This document shows positions 21,046 through 29,545 of a stretch of DNA of 40,000 nucleotides, piece after piece; positions within the stretch are counted from its first letter, which is position 1; each line of letters begins with the position of its first letter. The notes under the pieces are model-generated. The model ran no database searches. It was not told where the DNA came from and saw only the letters and a list, made by a program, of their open reading frames with translations. The stretch is taken from contig CAUYUJ010000880.1 in the NCBI GenBank assembly GCA_963575745.1, positions 87,501 through 127,500 of the forward strand. The letters are read 5' to 3'. This stretch comes from Prorocentrum cordatum. Taxonomy: Eukaryota; Sar; Dinophyceae; Prorocentrales; Prorocentraceae. The position numbers and the translations under genes were made by a program.

Positions 21046-21829
21046 CATGCGCACTTGCACCGATCCTGCCCAGGCCGGACCTGGGTCCAGTGTCGTGCAC
21101 ACGCGTTGACAGTTCGATGTGATAGCAGTGCGCATGACGTTCGACAGCTCGCGACAATCCCAGCAGACGACAGCCGTCGGGCGGCGCTGCCGCCCATAGC
21201 GTTGCATCGCTGCCCATGTGCTTGACGCCCGGCTTGCATTCATTCGTTCGACCCGCTTCGACATCGAGTTTGGCCAGATCGATCCGATTCGATTCCGATA
21301 TGCCACCGAGCCGAGCAGGCCTGCAGCTTCCATGCCATGCCGCTGTTGTGTATCTTGGCGCGGCCGATTCGTTTCGATCTCGACCCCGTGCCGATGCAGC
21401 CCGATCTGACACACGCTCCGATTCCGCGGACGACTTGTGTGCACCGTACCGCGTCGGCGTCTCCCGAGGCGTCCTCGACCCTCGACCCAGGAATGGTATA
21501 CTGTGCCTCGTGCTCTGGCCCTCAGGGAAGAGAAGCCCTGCGCACCGCCCGTGCTTCTGGGCGGGGCTTAGGCAGGGAGTCCGAGCACGGCACGCCTGCG
21601 TGAGCGCAGCTCTTGTGCCGACTCGGCCCCCTTCCCCGAGCCGATGCCGACTCGTCCTGCCGAGCTTGGGCCCAGGACGGGCCCGGCCAGGATCGGTGCA
21701 GGCGCGCGCGGCCGGCGCCGCCTCGGGTGGAGGCAGGCGTGCGCCCGGAGGGGCGGGCTGCGGGCTGCGGGCTGCCTGAAGGGGCCGAGCAGGGCGTGCC
21801 CCGCTCGGAGGCCGGGGCGGTGCGGCGAG
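21046..21829. other. Upstream flank or intron of the cyclic-nucleotide-binding gene
   Basis: No exon is recognised. CGATTCGATT and CGTTTCGATC words recur in 21260-21390. The sequence becomes very GC-rich toward 21829, where the next exon candidate begins. Confidence 0.4.
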
Positions 21830-21925
21830 GTGTCCGACCAGAAGATCGAGGAGTACAAGAAGTACATAGAGAACGTCGCGATCCTGCAGGCGCTGCTCGC
21901 CGCAGAGAAGGAGGTGGTCGCGAAG
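21830..21925 (+). CDS. Exon: N-terminal helix of a cyclic-nucleotide-binding domain (PKG/PKA-like)
   Basis: The frame reads VSDQKIEEYKKYIENVAILQ, then ALLAAEKEVVAK, with almost all codons ending in G or C. This has the shape of the linker plus first helices of a cyclic-nucleotide-binding (CNB) domain, where FL..V..L..L...E...VA.A precedes the beta barrel. Such domains bind cAMP or cGMP and hold a kinase inactive until bound. The 5' edge follows GCGAG (acceptor-like AG). The 3' edge could be AAG|GC, a GC-type donor of the sort dinoflagellates use. The barrel start expected next is not here but appears at 26878 on the same strand. About ten residues between the two pieces are unaccounted for, so a small exon is probably missing from this annotation. 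Confidence 0.55.
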
Positions 21926-22119
21926 GCTCGGGCGCGGGCTCGCCGCGGAGGGCAGGGGGCGTGGAGTGCCGCGGGCGTCAGTGTGCCTGGGGCTGGGAGA
22001 GGGGATTTGGAATCGGTGGGCTGAGGCTGGCGCTCTGCAAGCTCGTTGCTTGCCAGGAGCACGGGGGCTGGTGGAATCGGTACGTCGTCTTACCAGCCGA
22101 GGCCCTCTCTGGGCAGTCG

Positions 22120-22265
22120 TGGGTCCTCTTTGGGCGCTTGAGGGCCGTCTTCGAGGTCTATGAGGCCGTCTTGGGGGCCTAAGGGCCTTCTTGGGCCTCT
22201 TGGGGGCCTCTTGCTGGCCTCTTGGGGGCCTCTTGCGGCGATCCTGGGGGCTTACTGGAGCGCAA
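22120..22265. repeat. TTGGGGGCCTCTTG-type minisatellite
   Basis: Degenerate copies of CTTGGGGGCCTCTTGCTGGC. Same family as 3160-3990 (opposite orientation) and 28690-29040. Confidence 0.8.
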
Positions 22266-22307
22266 GCCCGAAAAGGCGAGAACGCTAAGTTAAAGCTGGA
22301 GGCCTCT

Positions 22308-22605
22308 CGCACCAGGGCACCCTGGCATCCGGACACCTGGGCACCCAGGCACGGGCCGGCAGACCGGGGCACCAGGGCAGGCACTTCAACCGCTGGGCAC
22401 CCAGGCACGCATTCGCACGCATGGGGGCCGTGACGCCCGGGCACCCAGGCGTCGGGCAAGCGGGTGCCCAGGTATCCGGGCAGGCGCCCAACTGCATCAA
22501 TTGCAGGGCACCCGGGCGGTTGGCCGGACACCAGCCAGATTCTGGCCATGCTTTCGGGCACCCGGGCACCCAGGCACGGGCACGGGCTCGTGGGCACGGT
22601 AAAAT
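22308..22605. repeat. ~12-bp minisatellite GGGCACCCAGGCA
   Basis: Many degenerate copies of CGGGCACCCAGGCACG and GGGCACCAGGGCAGG. It encodes only a composition-driven Gly/His/Pro/Ala string. Confidence 0.85.
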
Positions 22606-22899
22606 AGTCATACCCGGGCCGGGCCCAAAACCAGGAAAAGGAAGTGGGCTGTTATGAGGAAGTGCGTGAAACGGGATGAGAGAGAGGAGTAGGTCGCTGG
22701 CTTTTGCCTCTGGCTGCCGTCCCCCCCGTGCTGGGGGTAGAGTCGAGGGAGGAGGGTGATGGGAGACCTTCCAGCCCGTTGCAGGGCCGATCGCGCCATG
22801 GCGGTCTTCAGTCGAGGATGAAGAGGAGGACCACAGAAATATGTAGGTATTGTTAACTATTGTTACTACTATACTGGCGTGCGTGTTGTTCATGCTTTC
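22606..22899. other. No gene recognised
   Basis: Mixed-composition DNA ending in an AT-rich patch with GTATTGTTAACTATTGTTAC (22846-22865). No features. Confidence 0.4.
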
Positions 22900-23033
22900 T
22901 GAGTGCTCGGAAATCTGGGCGCGCTGGGCGACCGCCGAGGGACTGGCGTAAGAGGTATGGCCGCTGCCGCCGACGCCCCAAGAGCTTGATCTGAGTGCTT
23001 TCATTTCCGTGCGCTCAGAAATCCGAGCGCTCA
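22900..23033. mobile_element. Possible short foldback element
   Basis: TGAGTGCTCGGAAATCTGGG at 22900 and CAGAAATCCGAGCGCTCA ending at 23033 are imperfect inverted complements of about 25 bp, enclosing ~85 bp. No clear target duplication. A weak call. Confidence 0.3.
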
Positions 23034-23520
23034 TACTTAGTGTAAGTTGATCTTAGGGTGTCGTCAAACATCACAAGGTTTCTGGCACGGTTTCCACGGC
23101 TTCTTGACGGTTTCCTGAGGTTTTCGCAGTGTCCGTTCATTTCACGCTACGTGCTTTCATGCACTCAGCATCAGAATCCAGGTCTTCGCTTAAGACGTCC
23201 TCGCCAAGCGGCAGGTGTTCGCCCAGGTTCCTGGAAGGGCCAACACAAGTCAAAAGCAGAAGCCTTGCCTTGTCTGAAGGGTCCCCGAACGGGAGGGTGT
23301 ACGGAGGTGGTGAGGTACTGAGGTGGTTTCATCCTGCAGCTCCTGCGACGAAGTTATTTGTGGTCGTGGCGATGGCTGCGGCGGCGCTTCGGCCGCTCGC
23401 AGCAGCTGCTGCTGCTGCCTCACAGGCCCTCGTGGAGATGCACTTCCGCAAAGGCCCCGGGCGCCCCGCGCCTGTTTGAGCAAGCGCCGATTGGGCGCGA
23501 ACTGTGGCCCGTGGTCAGGG
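23034..23520. other. No gene recognised
   Basis: Ordinary-composition intronic DNA with no recognisable feature. Confidence 0.4.
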
Positions 23521-23704
23521 TACTCCAGATTTCGTAATAAAAGGGAGGGGGTCTCATTTCGGGGGGGGTCTCTTCCAGGCTATCTTGGAGGGCCTGGGGG
23601 GGTCTGGGGACGATGTTTTGGAGGGTTCTCCCACGGGGGGGGGTCTGAAATGGCTTGTCTTGGAGGGTCCAGACCCCCACCCTTTTATTACGAAATCTGG
23701 AGTA
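23521..23704. mobile_element. 184-bp MITE with 34-bp terminal inverted repeats and TA ends
   Basis: The left terminus TACTCCAGATTTCGTAATAA, continuing AAGGGAGGGGGTCT, is the reverse complement of the right terminus (23671-23704) with one mismatch in 34. Counting TA as the duplicated target, the element starts CTCC and ends GGAG. TA duplication with a CTCC start is the pattern of Stowaway/Tc1-mariner-type MITEs. The interior is G-rich GGCCTGGGGGGGTCTGG sequence with no coding capacity. High arm identity implies recent mobility. Confidence 0.7.
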
Positions 23705-23849
23705 CAGAGTTGCGCCTCCCAGGCGCCGTGGGGTGACCTGGAGAAGGCGGCAGGGAGCGGGGATCCGCATGAGGGTTGCAGCACGCGCTGTCACCTCGCT
23801 GATGCCTCCCGCTGCTGCCGTTGACGCTTTGGATGTCGTGTTGTGGAGG

Positions 23850-24025
23850 ATGACCAACGGAGAGGAAGCATGCTGCCAAATAATCTCCAGATGTCTGAAG
23901 CATGTGTCAAGCATGTTGTAAACATGTGAGAAGCATGTTTCGAGCATGTTCCGACATTTTCTAACACATCTTAAATTCGATGATCGGACTGTTGGGGTGT
24001 CCCTTGTCGTGGCATCCGCAAGCGT
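23850..24025. repeat. Dispersed ~180-bp repeat, copy 2
   Basis: Same-strand homologue of 20855-21045 (ATGCTGCCAAATAATCTCC, AAGCATGTTTCGAGCATGTT, GATCGGACTGTTGGGGTGTC, GTCGTGGCATCC). The copies lie about 2.98 kb apart, one on each side of the first CNB exon. Confidence 0.75.
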
Positions 24026-24640
24026 TGTACTCGCCAGGGCCCACGCTCGCCGGAGAAGAGTAGACGAGACGAACGTTACAGTCGGGAGGCCCGCGCTGGT
24101 GTCCTGCATCGGCGAGGCGCGCCGGGGCGGCGCAGAGAGGCGCCGCCATAGGAGCCCAGCGCCGGCGCAAGACATCCGCAGGAGCCTCCGTAGGTCTCCT
24201 CCTCCTCCTCCTCCTCCAGGATTTTAGCTCCTGCAGCTCGAGCCTGCAGGGGTGCATCGAGCTCCGTCGTCGTCGTCGGTGCGGTGGGTCCGTGTGCCCG
24301 GAGGCCAGCCAGTGGTTTGCTTCTTCTCGCCGCCCGGAGGGGGGGACGGCCACCACGCACTGGCGAAGGGAAGTGAGATAGTCTGGCCGCAAAGCGGCCA
24401 ACGAGCAAGCATGGCATGAACGTGGAAGGGCAGAGCAGTGATCGACGATATTGCGAAAGCCTTACGGCCGGTGCCGCCGACCCTGAGAACGACGAAGATG
24501 CAAACGAGGGGGGTGGGCAGGGGGAGGAGGATGAGTGGGAGGTGGAGGAAGGGTGGAGGAGGTGGATGAGGGAGGAGGAGGGGGGAGAAGGATGTGGAGG
24601 AGAAGCAAGAGGAGGAGAAGGAGGCAGAGGAGAGCAGGAG
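24026..24640. other. No gene recognised; short (CCT)n
   Basis: Intronic DNA with a (CCT)n run at 24197-24218. No other feature. Confidence 0.45.
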
Positions 24641-24653
24641 GAGGGGGAGCAGA

Positions 24654-24684
<31 letters not shown>

Positions 24685-24740
24685 GAGGAGGAGGAGGAGG
24701 AGGAGGAGGAGGAGGAGGAGGAGGAAGAGGAGGAGGCCAG
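24641..24740. repeat. (GGA)n microsatellite
   Basis: Nearly pure GAG/GGA triplets. Flanked on the left by impure GGAGGAG-rich sequence from 24510 and on the right by TTGGGG-type minisatellite sequence (24745-24910). Confidence 0.95.
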
Positions 24741-24744
24741 AGGC

Positions 24745-24910
24745 TTTCTTGGGACAGCCTGGGGCTCTCTTGAGGCCGTCTTGGGCCGTCCAGGGCTCCT
24801 CTTTTGGACAGATCGTTCGGCGATTCGGGGTTCTCTTGGACTGTCTTTGGGGCCTCTTGGGGCACTCATGGCCCGTCTTGGGGCTTTTTTGGGCTCCGGG
24901 ACTCTCAGGG
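24745..24910. repeat. TTGGGGCC-type minisatellite
   Basis: Degenerate CTTGGGGCTCTCTTGAGGCC and CTTGGGGCACTCATGGCCCG words. Same family as 28690-29040 and 35690-36330. Confidence 0.8.
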
Positions 24911-25530
24911 GGGGCGTCTGACCCACCCCCCTCCCCCCGGGACCACCCCCCCCTCCCTGACGGGAGAGGGTTCGAAGGGAGGGGGCTTCCCTTCGACTCA
25001 ATTACGACGTTGCTCAATTTGCTTTGATTGGCGCGCTGAGGAGGTCCCTGGGAAAGGGGGGAGCTTCGACGAGCCCAGGGAAAGGGGGGAGGCAGGGAAA
25101 GGGGACGACAGAGACGACGACCAACGAATGACGGAGATGACGACTTGAACGGACAAGCCCCTCACACACGCCGACAGGGTCGGCGGATATTGCTACTTGT
25201 GGCGTCCAAAACCCCGACAGCAGGGCCCCAGAAAGGCCGTCCAGAAGCCTCCGAAAGGAGCTCTAAAAGCTCTGGGAAGGAGCTTCCGAAGGAGCTTCGG
25301 AAGATGTCGACAGCACACGCGCTGGGAAACAATCGGCGAAGGCCTCTCGGGGCAAGCTAAAAGCTCAAGCCGCCTGCGGCGAGGCTGGGACACGGAGGCC
25401 GGAACGAGCTCCAGGGCTACCCTGCGGTTCTGGCTTCTAGTCTGAAGCCCTCTTAGCTCTCCAAGGAGCTGTCTGGGAATAACGTCGCGCTGCTCCGTTT
25501 GATTTTTGCTTTTGCGCCAGGAACACTAGG
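24911..25530. other. No gene recognised; G/C-run-rich patch
   Basis: 24900-24990 has alternating C and G runs. CAGGGAAAGGGG occurs in three close copies at 25050-25105. The remainder to 25530 is ordinary intronic-looking DNA. Confidence 0.45.
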
Positions 25531-25710
25531 GTTAAGTCGGGCGTGTCCCCCTACAGGGGGATTTTCGACAAATAAAAATACTTCCAAAATAGTCCAAAAA
25601 TAGTCTGGGGATTATTTTTGGGGTATTTTTTTGACCTTTTTGGGGTATGTTTGCGGGTATCTTTTATTTTTCGTCGAAGCTCCCCCTGTAGGGGACAGGC
25701 CCGACTCAAC
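25531..25710. mobile_element. ~180-bp foldback/MITE element with ~50-bp terminal inverted repeats
   Basis: The left arm (GTTAAGTCGGGCGTGTCCCC, then CTACAGGGGGATTTTCGAC and AAATAAAAATAC) matches the reverse complement of the right arm ending GGGGACAGGCCCGACTCAAC. The AT-rich interior (TTTTTGGGGTATTTTTTTGA) stands out from the GC-rich surroundings. AACACT occurs just outside or at both ends (25522-25527 and 25708-25713) and may be the target duplication. A solo copy of the terminus is at 19905. Confidence 0.65.
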
Positions 25711-25841
25711 ACTGCGGGGCCCGTCGCGGCTCCGGAGGTTCGCCACGCCGCCGTTTTTTTGGGGGATTTCTCTCCCGCACGGCCTCTATTTTTGTGGTGG
25801 TGCCTGCCGCGAGAACGAGGCGGAGGCGCACAGCGGTGATT

Positions 25842-25999
25842 TTACCAGCCTGGAACGTATCCCTATCCGTATGCTGGGCATCTCCTCATCACGATGCCAA
25901 TCTTAGGGATTCCCTTGTTTTTTGGGGGCGCATCCCGAAGACTGTCATCGCCTTCTGGCGTGTCAATCTTAGGGATAGGGGTAAGTTCGAGGCTGGTAA
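25842..25999. mobile_element. ~158-bp foldback element
   Basis: TTACCAGCCTGGAACGTATC, then CCTATCC at the left end, mirrors GGATAGGGGTAAGTTCGAGG, then CTGGTAA at the right end (~25 of 30 positions). CAATCTTAGGGAT occurs inside twice. It lies 131 bp after the previous foldback element. Confidence 0.5.
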
Positions 26000-26384
26000 G
26001 GTCAGGCGCAGGGGGAGCAGCAGATCGGGCGCTGCCAGAGGAGTCCCTGGCCCAAGGCGCTCCTCCAGGATGTCTGAGGAGGCCCAGGTGGCCTCCAGAG
26101 TACAGGGGAGGTCCATGCCAAGAAACACCCTGCTTGCCTCCAGGGTGCCCTGGGTTTCTTGTGTTCCGATGGTTTTGCGATGGAAAGCGTGCCGTTCCCG
26201 CACCAGAAATCAATGGACTTCCTGGGGTCTCAGGGTTGGGTTTCTTGTGGAAGGTTTCTTGTGGACTGGCCTCCACTGTATCCCCCTCACGAGGCCCGGA
26301 GGGCCCCAGGGTTCCAAAACGGCACAAAGACCTAAGAGCGCTTTGGGCCATGCGCACCTCCGGCAAGCGGCGACCTCCTCCCCC
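26000..26384. other. No gene recognised
   Basis: Intronic DNA with no recognisable element or coding signature. Confidence 0.4.
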
Positions 26385-26555
26385 GCTCGATCTTCTTCGA
26401 TCCCTTCCCTCGATCCTTCTCGATCATCCTCGATCGATCCTCCTCGATCATCCTCGATCCGTCTCCCTCCCTCGATCGATCCTCCCTCCCTCGATCTTCT
26501 TCGATCTCTCTCCTCCTCGATCGATCCTCCTCGATCCTCCTCGATCCTTCTCGGT
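26385..26555. repeat. ~9-bp minisatellite (CTCGATCNT)n
   Basis: Many degenerate copies of CCTCGATCNTCCTCGATC, with occasional doubled CGATCGATC. Confidence 0.9.
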
Positions 26556-26705
26556 CGGGGGGCCACCCCCAGCAGCCTCCAAAGCGGAGGGGGGGAAGAG
26601 GGCGGGACGGGGCGGGTGGACAGCCGATGGGGGCGAGCCGGCAGCGGAGGCGGCGGGCGAGCGTGCTCCGCTCTAAGGAGAGAAAACGCCATAAGCATAA
26701 ACTTT

Positions 26706-26835
26706 TGGCGCTCTGCGCGGACTTCTTGGATCCGCGCTGGGCCCCCCCTGCGGCGCCTCCGGCGCCGCCCCTGGCGCGCTCCGCGCGCCAGGGGAGGGGG
26801 TCCAGCGCAGATCCAAGAAATCCGCGCGGAGCGCC

Positions 26836-26838
<3 letters not shown>
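26706..26838. mobile_element. GC-rich dispersed hairpin element, copy A, next to T28
   Basis: The left arm TGGCGCTCTGCGCGGACTTC, then TTGGATCCGCGCTGG, is the reverse complement of the right arm ending GATCCAAGAAATCCGCGCGG, then AGCGCCA, with few mismatches over ~45 bp. The interior contains nested palindromes (GGCGCCTCCGGCGCC and CTGGCGCGCTCCGCGCGCCAG). It is followed at once by 28 T (26840-26867), which also serves as the polypyrimidine tract of the next exon. A T run at one end would be the poly(A) tail if this is a minus-strand retroposed element. Confidence 0.65.
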
Positions 26839-26839
<1 letters not shown>

Positions 26840-26867
<28 letters not shown>

Positions 26868-26877
26868 GTATCCGCAG
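26840..26877 (+). promoter_or_regulatory. Polypyrimidine tract and 3' splice site
   Basis: 28 consecutive T, then GTATCCGCAG with AG at 26876-26877. The coding frame immediately after matches a conserved domain, which supports its use as the acceptor. Confidence 0.6.
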
Positions 26878-26986
26878 ACGAGCTCATCATCCAGCAGGGG
26901 GAGGAGGGCAACACCTTCTACATTCTGTACGAGGGCTCCGTTGACATCGTCAAGGAACCAGGGGAGGAGGCGGAGGAGAAGGACGG
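26878..26986 (+). CDS. Exon: cyclic-nucleotide-binding beta barrel (PKG/PKA regulatory-type)
   Basis: Continuing an Asp codon split at the acceptor, the frame reads DELIIQQGEEGNTFYILYEG, then SVDIVKEPGEEAEEKDG. This is the signature beta2-beta3 stretch of CNB domains (consensus (I/V)I.QG..G..FY(I/V)...G.V.(I/V)), in which the Gly residues form the barrel turns. It belongs to cAMP/cGMP-dependent kinase or regulatory-subunit proteins. The acidic insert after SVDIVKEPG fits the variable beta4-beta5 loop. An in-frame TAG sits at 26994-26996, before the phosphate-binding cassette expected later. Either the exon ends at a GC donor (GACGG|GCAG at 26987) or the gene is broken. No further exon was found downstream. 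Confidence 0.7.
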
Positions 26987-27066
26987 GCAGCAGTAGAAAC
27001 AGGGTCATGGTGACGATCACGAAAAGGACGTACGTAAGAGGATGAGGAGGAGGTGAGATGGAAAGC

Positions 27067-27068
<2 letters not shown>

Positions 27069-27131
<63 letters not shown>

Positions 27132-27245
27132 CTGATGCTGATGCTGATGCTGATGCTGATGCTGATGCTGATGATGATGATGATGATGATGATGATGGTG
27201 GTGATGATGATTCTGATGATTATGATGCTGATGACGATGATGATT
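27069..27245. repeat. (GAT)n with (GCTGAT)n
   Basis: About 20 GAT triplets, then GCTGAT hexamers, then GAT again. The poly-Asp and poly-Met frames are artefacts. Confidence 0.97.
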
Positions 27246-27379
27246 ATCATCATCATGAGGAGGAGGAGGAAGAGAAAGATCAGGACGATTAGGACAATGA
27301 GGTGAAGGCTGGCGGATGCGGAGGGGGCATCAACATGCCCTGGACGCTCCTCATTGTGTCCACAGCGCGTCCAAGCTTC

Positions 27380-27813
27380 CGTATGTATGTATGTATGCAT
27401 GCATGCATGCATGTATGTATGTATGTATGTATGTCTGGGTGTGTATGTATGTATGTATGTATGTATGTATGTATGTATGTATGTATGCATGCATGCATGC
27501 ATGCATGCATGTATGTATGTATGTATGTATGTATGTATGTATGTATGTATGTATGTATGTATGTGTGTATGCATGTATGTATGTATGTATGCATGCATGT
27601 ATGCATGTATGTATGCATGCATGCATGTATGCATGCATGCATGTATGTATGTATGTATGTATGTATGTATGTATGTATGTATGTATGTGTGTATGTGTGT
27701 GTATGTATGTATGTATGTATGTATGTATGTATGTGTGTATGTATATACAGGTATGTATGTACGTATGTATGTATGTATGTATGTATGTATACATGTGTAT
27801 ATGTATGTATGTA

Positions 27814-27860
<47 letters not shown>

Positions 27861-27912
27861 ATGTATGTATGTATGTATGTATGTATGTATGTATGTATGT
27901 ATGTATGTATGT
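27380..27912. repeat. 530-bp GTAT microsatellite with GCAT and GTCT blocks
   Basis: GTAT tetramers with blocks of GCAT and a pure GTCT block (about 27818-27858). A 4-bp unit reads as a 12-nt, four-residue cycle in every frame, which is why open frames of 200-340 codons cross it on both strands. Confidence 0.98.
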
Positions 27913-28199
27913 ACGTGCATATACCGTTCTACGAGTGCAATCCACGACGCCATCATGTGGAGTATTCAACGATCCTGCCGCCGACCTCGACGGCTACTAT
28001 GCAGGGCTCGGTCGGAGTTCACGGTCTATAGTGACTGCGATGCTTTTTCGGGTTGAGATGGGGCTCGAGTTGTCTCATGGTATGTGTCCTGTGCTTCAAG
28101 GCTTGACATTAGCTCTGCTGGAGATGGCGCGCCTAATGGGAGCCTTTCTACGCCCGCTCCGCTTGATTTCTCCTTACCATTCCCTCCCCCATCCTCTCT
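27913..28199. other. No gene recognised
   Basis: Ordinary DNA between repeats; no feature. Confidence 0.4.
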
Positions 28200-28310
28200 C
28201 CACTCCCCCTCCTGCTCCTGGGCCTCCTCCTCCTCTCTCGCCCTTTGATGTGCTTCCCAGATGCTGCCAGAGTTATGTCTCCAGATGCGTCCAGGCTTCC
28301 GAGGGCCTTT
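28200..28310. repeat. ~110-bp direct repeat, copy 1
   Basis: TGTGCTTCCCAGATGCTG, GTCTCCAGATGCGTCCAGGC and TTCCGAGGGCCTT recur at 28514-28624 with about 90% identity (offset 314 bp). The upstream CCTCCTCC-rich part is shared too. Confidence 0.85.
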
Positions 28311-28513
28311 TGATAAGAGGCACTTCCTGATAAGAGGCGATGCCTGAAACCTTCCAGGGCCCGTCGCTGATGAGAGGCGTGCTGAAATCTCCTGCTGCGC
28401 ATCGTCCTGGGCTTGCCTATCCTGGTCGTGCCCAGGAAAAAAAAACATGTGCCTTTCGGGGGCCGTCTTCTTGTCCCGTCGCTTGGCAGCAAAAACCGAG
28501 GAGTCCCTTTCCC

Positions 28514-28624
28514 CAACCCCCCCCTCCTCTCCCTTGGCTGCCTCCTCCCCCTCGCCCTTCCATGTGCTTCCCAGATGCTGTCAGAGTTGTGTCTCCAGAT
28601 GCGTCCAGGCTTCCAAGGGCCTTC
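28514..28624. repeat. ~110-bp direct repeat, copy 2
   Basis: See 28200-28310. Between the copies lies unrelated DNA with a short A run (28437-28444). Confidence 0.85.
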
Positions 28625-28689
28625 CAGACAGGTGTGGGGGGTCAGGTGCGGGCTTCCCCTGTGCCCCGGGTGGTGGGTATGAAGCCGAT

Positions 28690-29040
28690 TGGTTGGGATC
28701 TCGTGGGAGGCCTCTCGGGGGCCTCTTGGAGGCATCGTGGATGCCTCTTCGGGGCTGTTCTGGGGCCTCTCGGTGGCCTCTTGGGGGCCTCTTGGGGCCT
28801 CCTAGGTGCCTCTTGGGGCCTCCTGGCGGCCTCTTGGGGCGGAAGGCTCGGATTTTCGATTCGTGTTCCCTTCTTGGGCCCCTCTTGGGCCCCTCTTGGG
28901 GCCGTCTTGGGACCCTGTTGGGCCATACTGGGCGCCTCTTGGGCCGTCTTGGGGTCCTCTTGGGCCATCTTGCGACCCTCTAGGTGGTCCCTTGTGCCGC
29001 CTTGGGGCGGTCTTGGGGGCCTCTTGGGCCGTCTTGGAGC
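28690..29040. repeat. GGCCTCTTGGGG minisatellite array
   Basis: Degenerate tandem words GGCCTCTTGGGGGCCTCTTG and CTTGGGCCCCTCTTGGG with variable unit length (about 9-15 bp). It ends in unique sequence with TCAATGATTTTGGCTTCTTG at 29093-29112, which loosely resembles 36130-36160 beside another array of the same family. Confidence 0.9.
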
Positions 29041-29478
29041 GTCGACAAGCTGGAAAGGTGAAACAGCCCAAATCCTTCAACAACCGAAGGACAATCAATG
29101 ATTTTGGCTTCTTGGGGCCTTCTTCCCCGCATGATTGGTGGGTTCTGGTTTTCTTCCCTCCCGCGTCCCACCCGCGACGCTCCCACACACACACACATCA
29201 CCTCCCTCATCACCTCATCCCCACAGACACACAGACACACGCACAGACACACATAGCGTCTCGCTCGCGTCTCCTCCTTCTCCTTCTCTTTCTCCTGCTG
29301 ACTTGCGCTAGCGCTGACCGCGCATAAGCGCACAGCACACATACAGCACATATACACACAGCACACATTCTGGGCACCCACATAAGACAATACTAACAAC
29401 GCCAGTGCACGCCTGGCGTGGTCACTGCATCATACACCCACGACGTATGCGCCACGTACTCGGCTCACACATGAGACA
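29041..29478. other. No gene; (CA)-rich patch
   Basis: 29185-29255 and 29325-29370 are CACACA/ACACAG-rich. No coding signature. Confidence 0.5.
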
Positions 29479-29540
29479 CACGTCCAGATACAGCCGCACA
29501 CACGTCCAGATACAGCCGCACACGTCCAGATACAGCGGTA
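29479..29540. repeat. ~20-bp tandem repeat CACGTCCAGATACAGCCGCA
   Basis: Three tandem copies, the last partial. Confidence 0.9.
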
Positions 29541-29545
29541 ATCTG

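Larger units (their letters stand above)
21926..26877 (+). other. Inferred intron(s) of the CNB-domain gene, loaded with repeats
   Basis: The interval lies between two same-strand pieces that fit consecutive parts of one domain. It holds a minisatellite (22308-22605), four or five inverted-repeat elements, a dispersed repeat copy, (GAG)n and a CTCGATC minisatellite, but no recognised coding sequence. The 3' end is a 28-T run followed by GTATCCGCAG, a textbook polypyrimidine tract and acceptor. Donor and phase do not join directly, so at least one small internal exon is likely. Confidence 0.4.

Noticed and set aside
27302-28330. Open frames of 200-340 codons on both strands with MYVC / IHTY cycles
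   Set aside because: They are translations of a 4-bp microsatellite. A tetranucleotide without stops stays open in every frame, so length is no evidence of coding.
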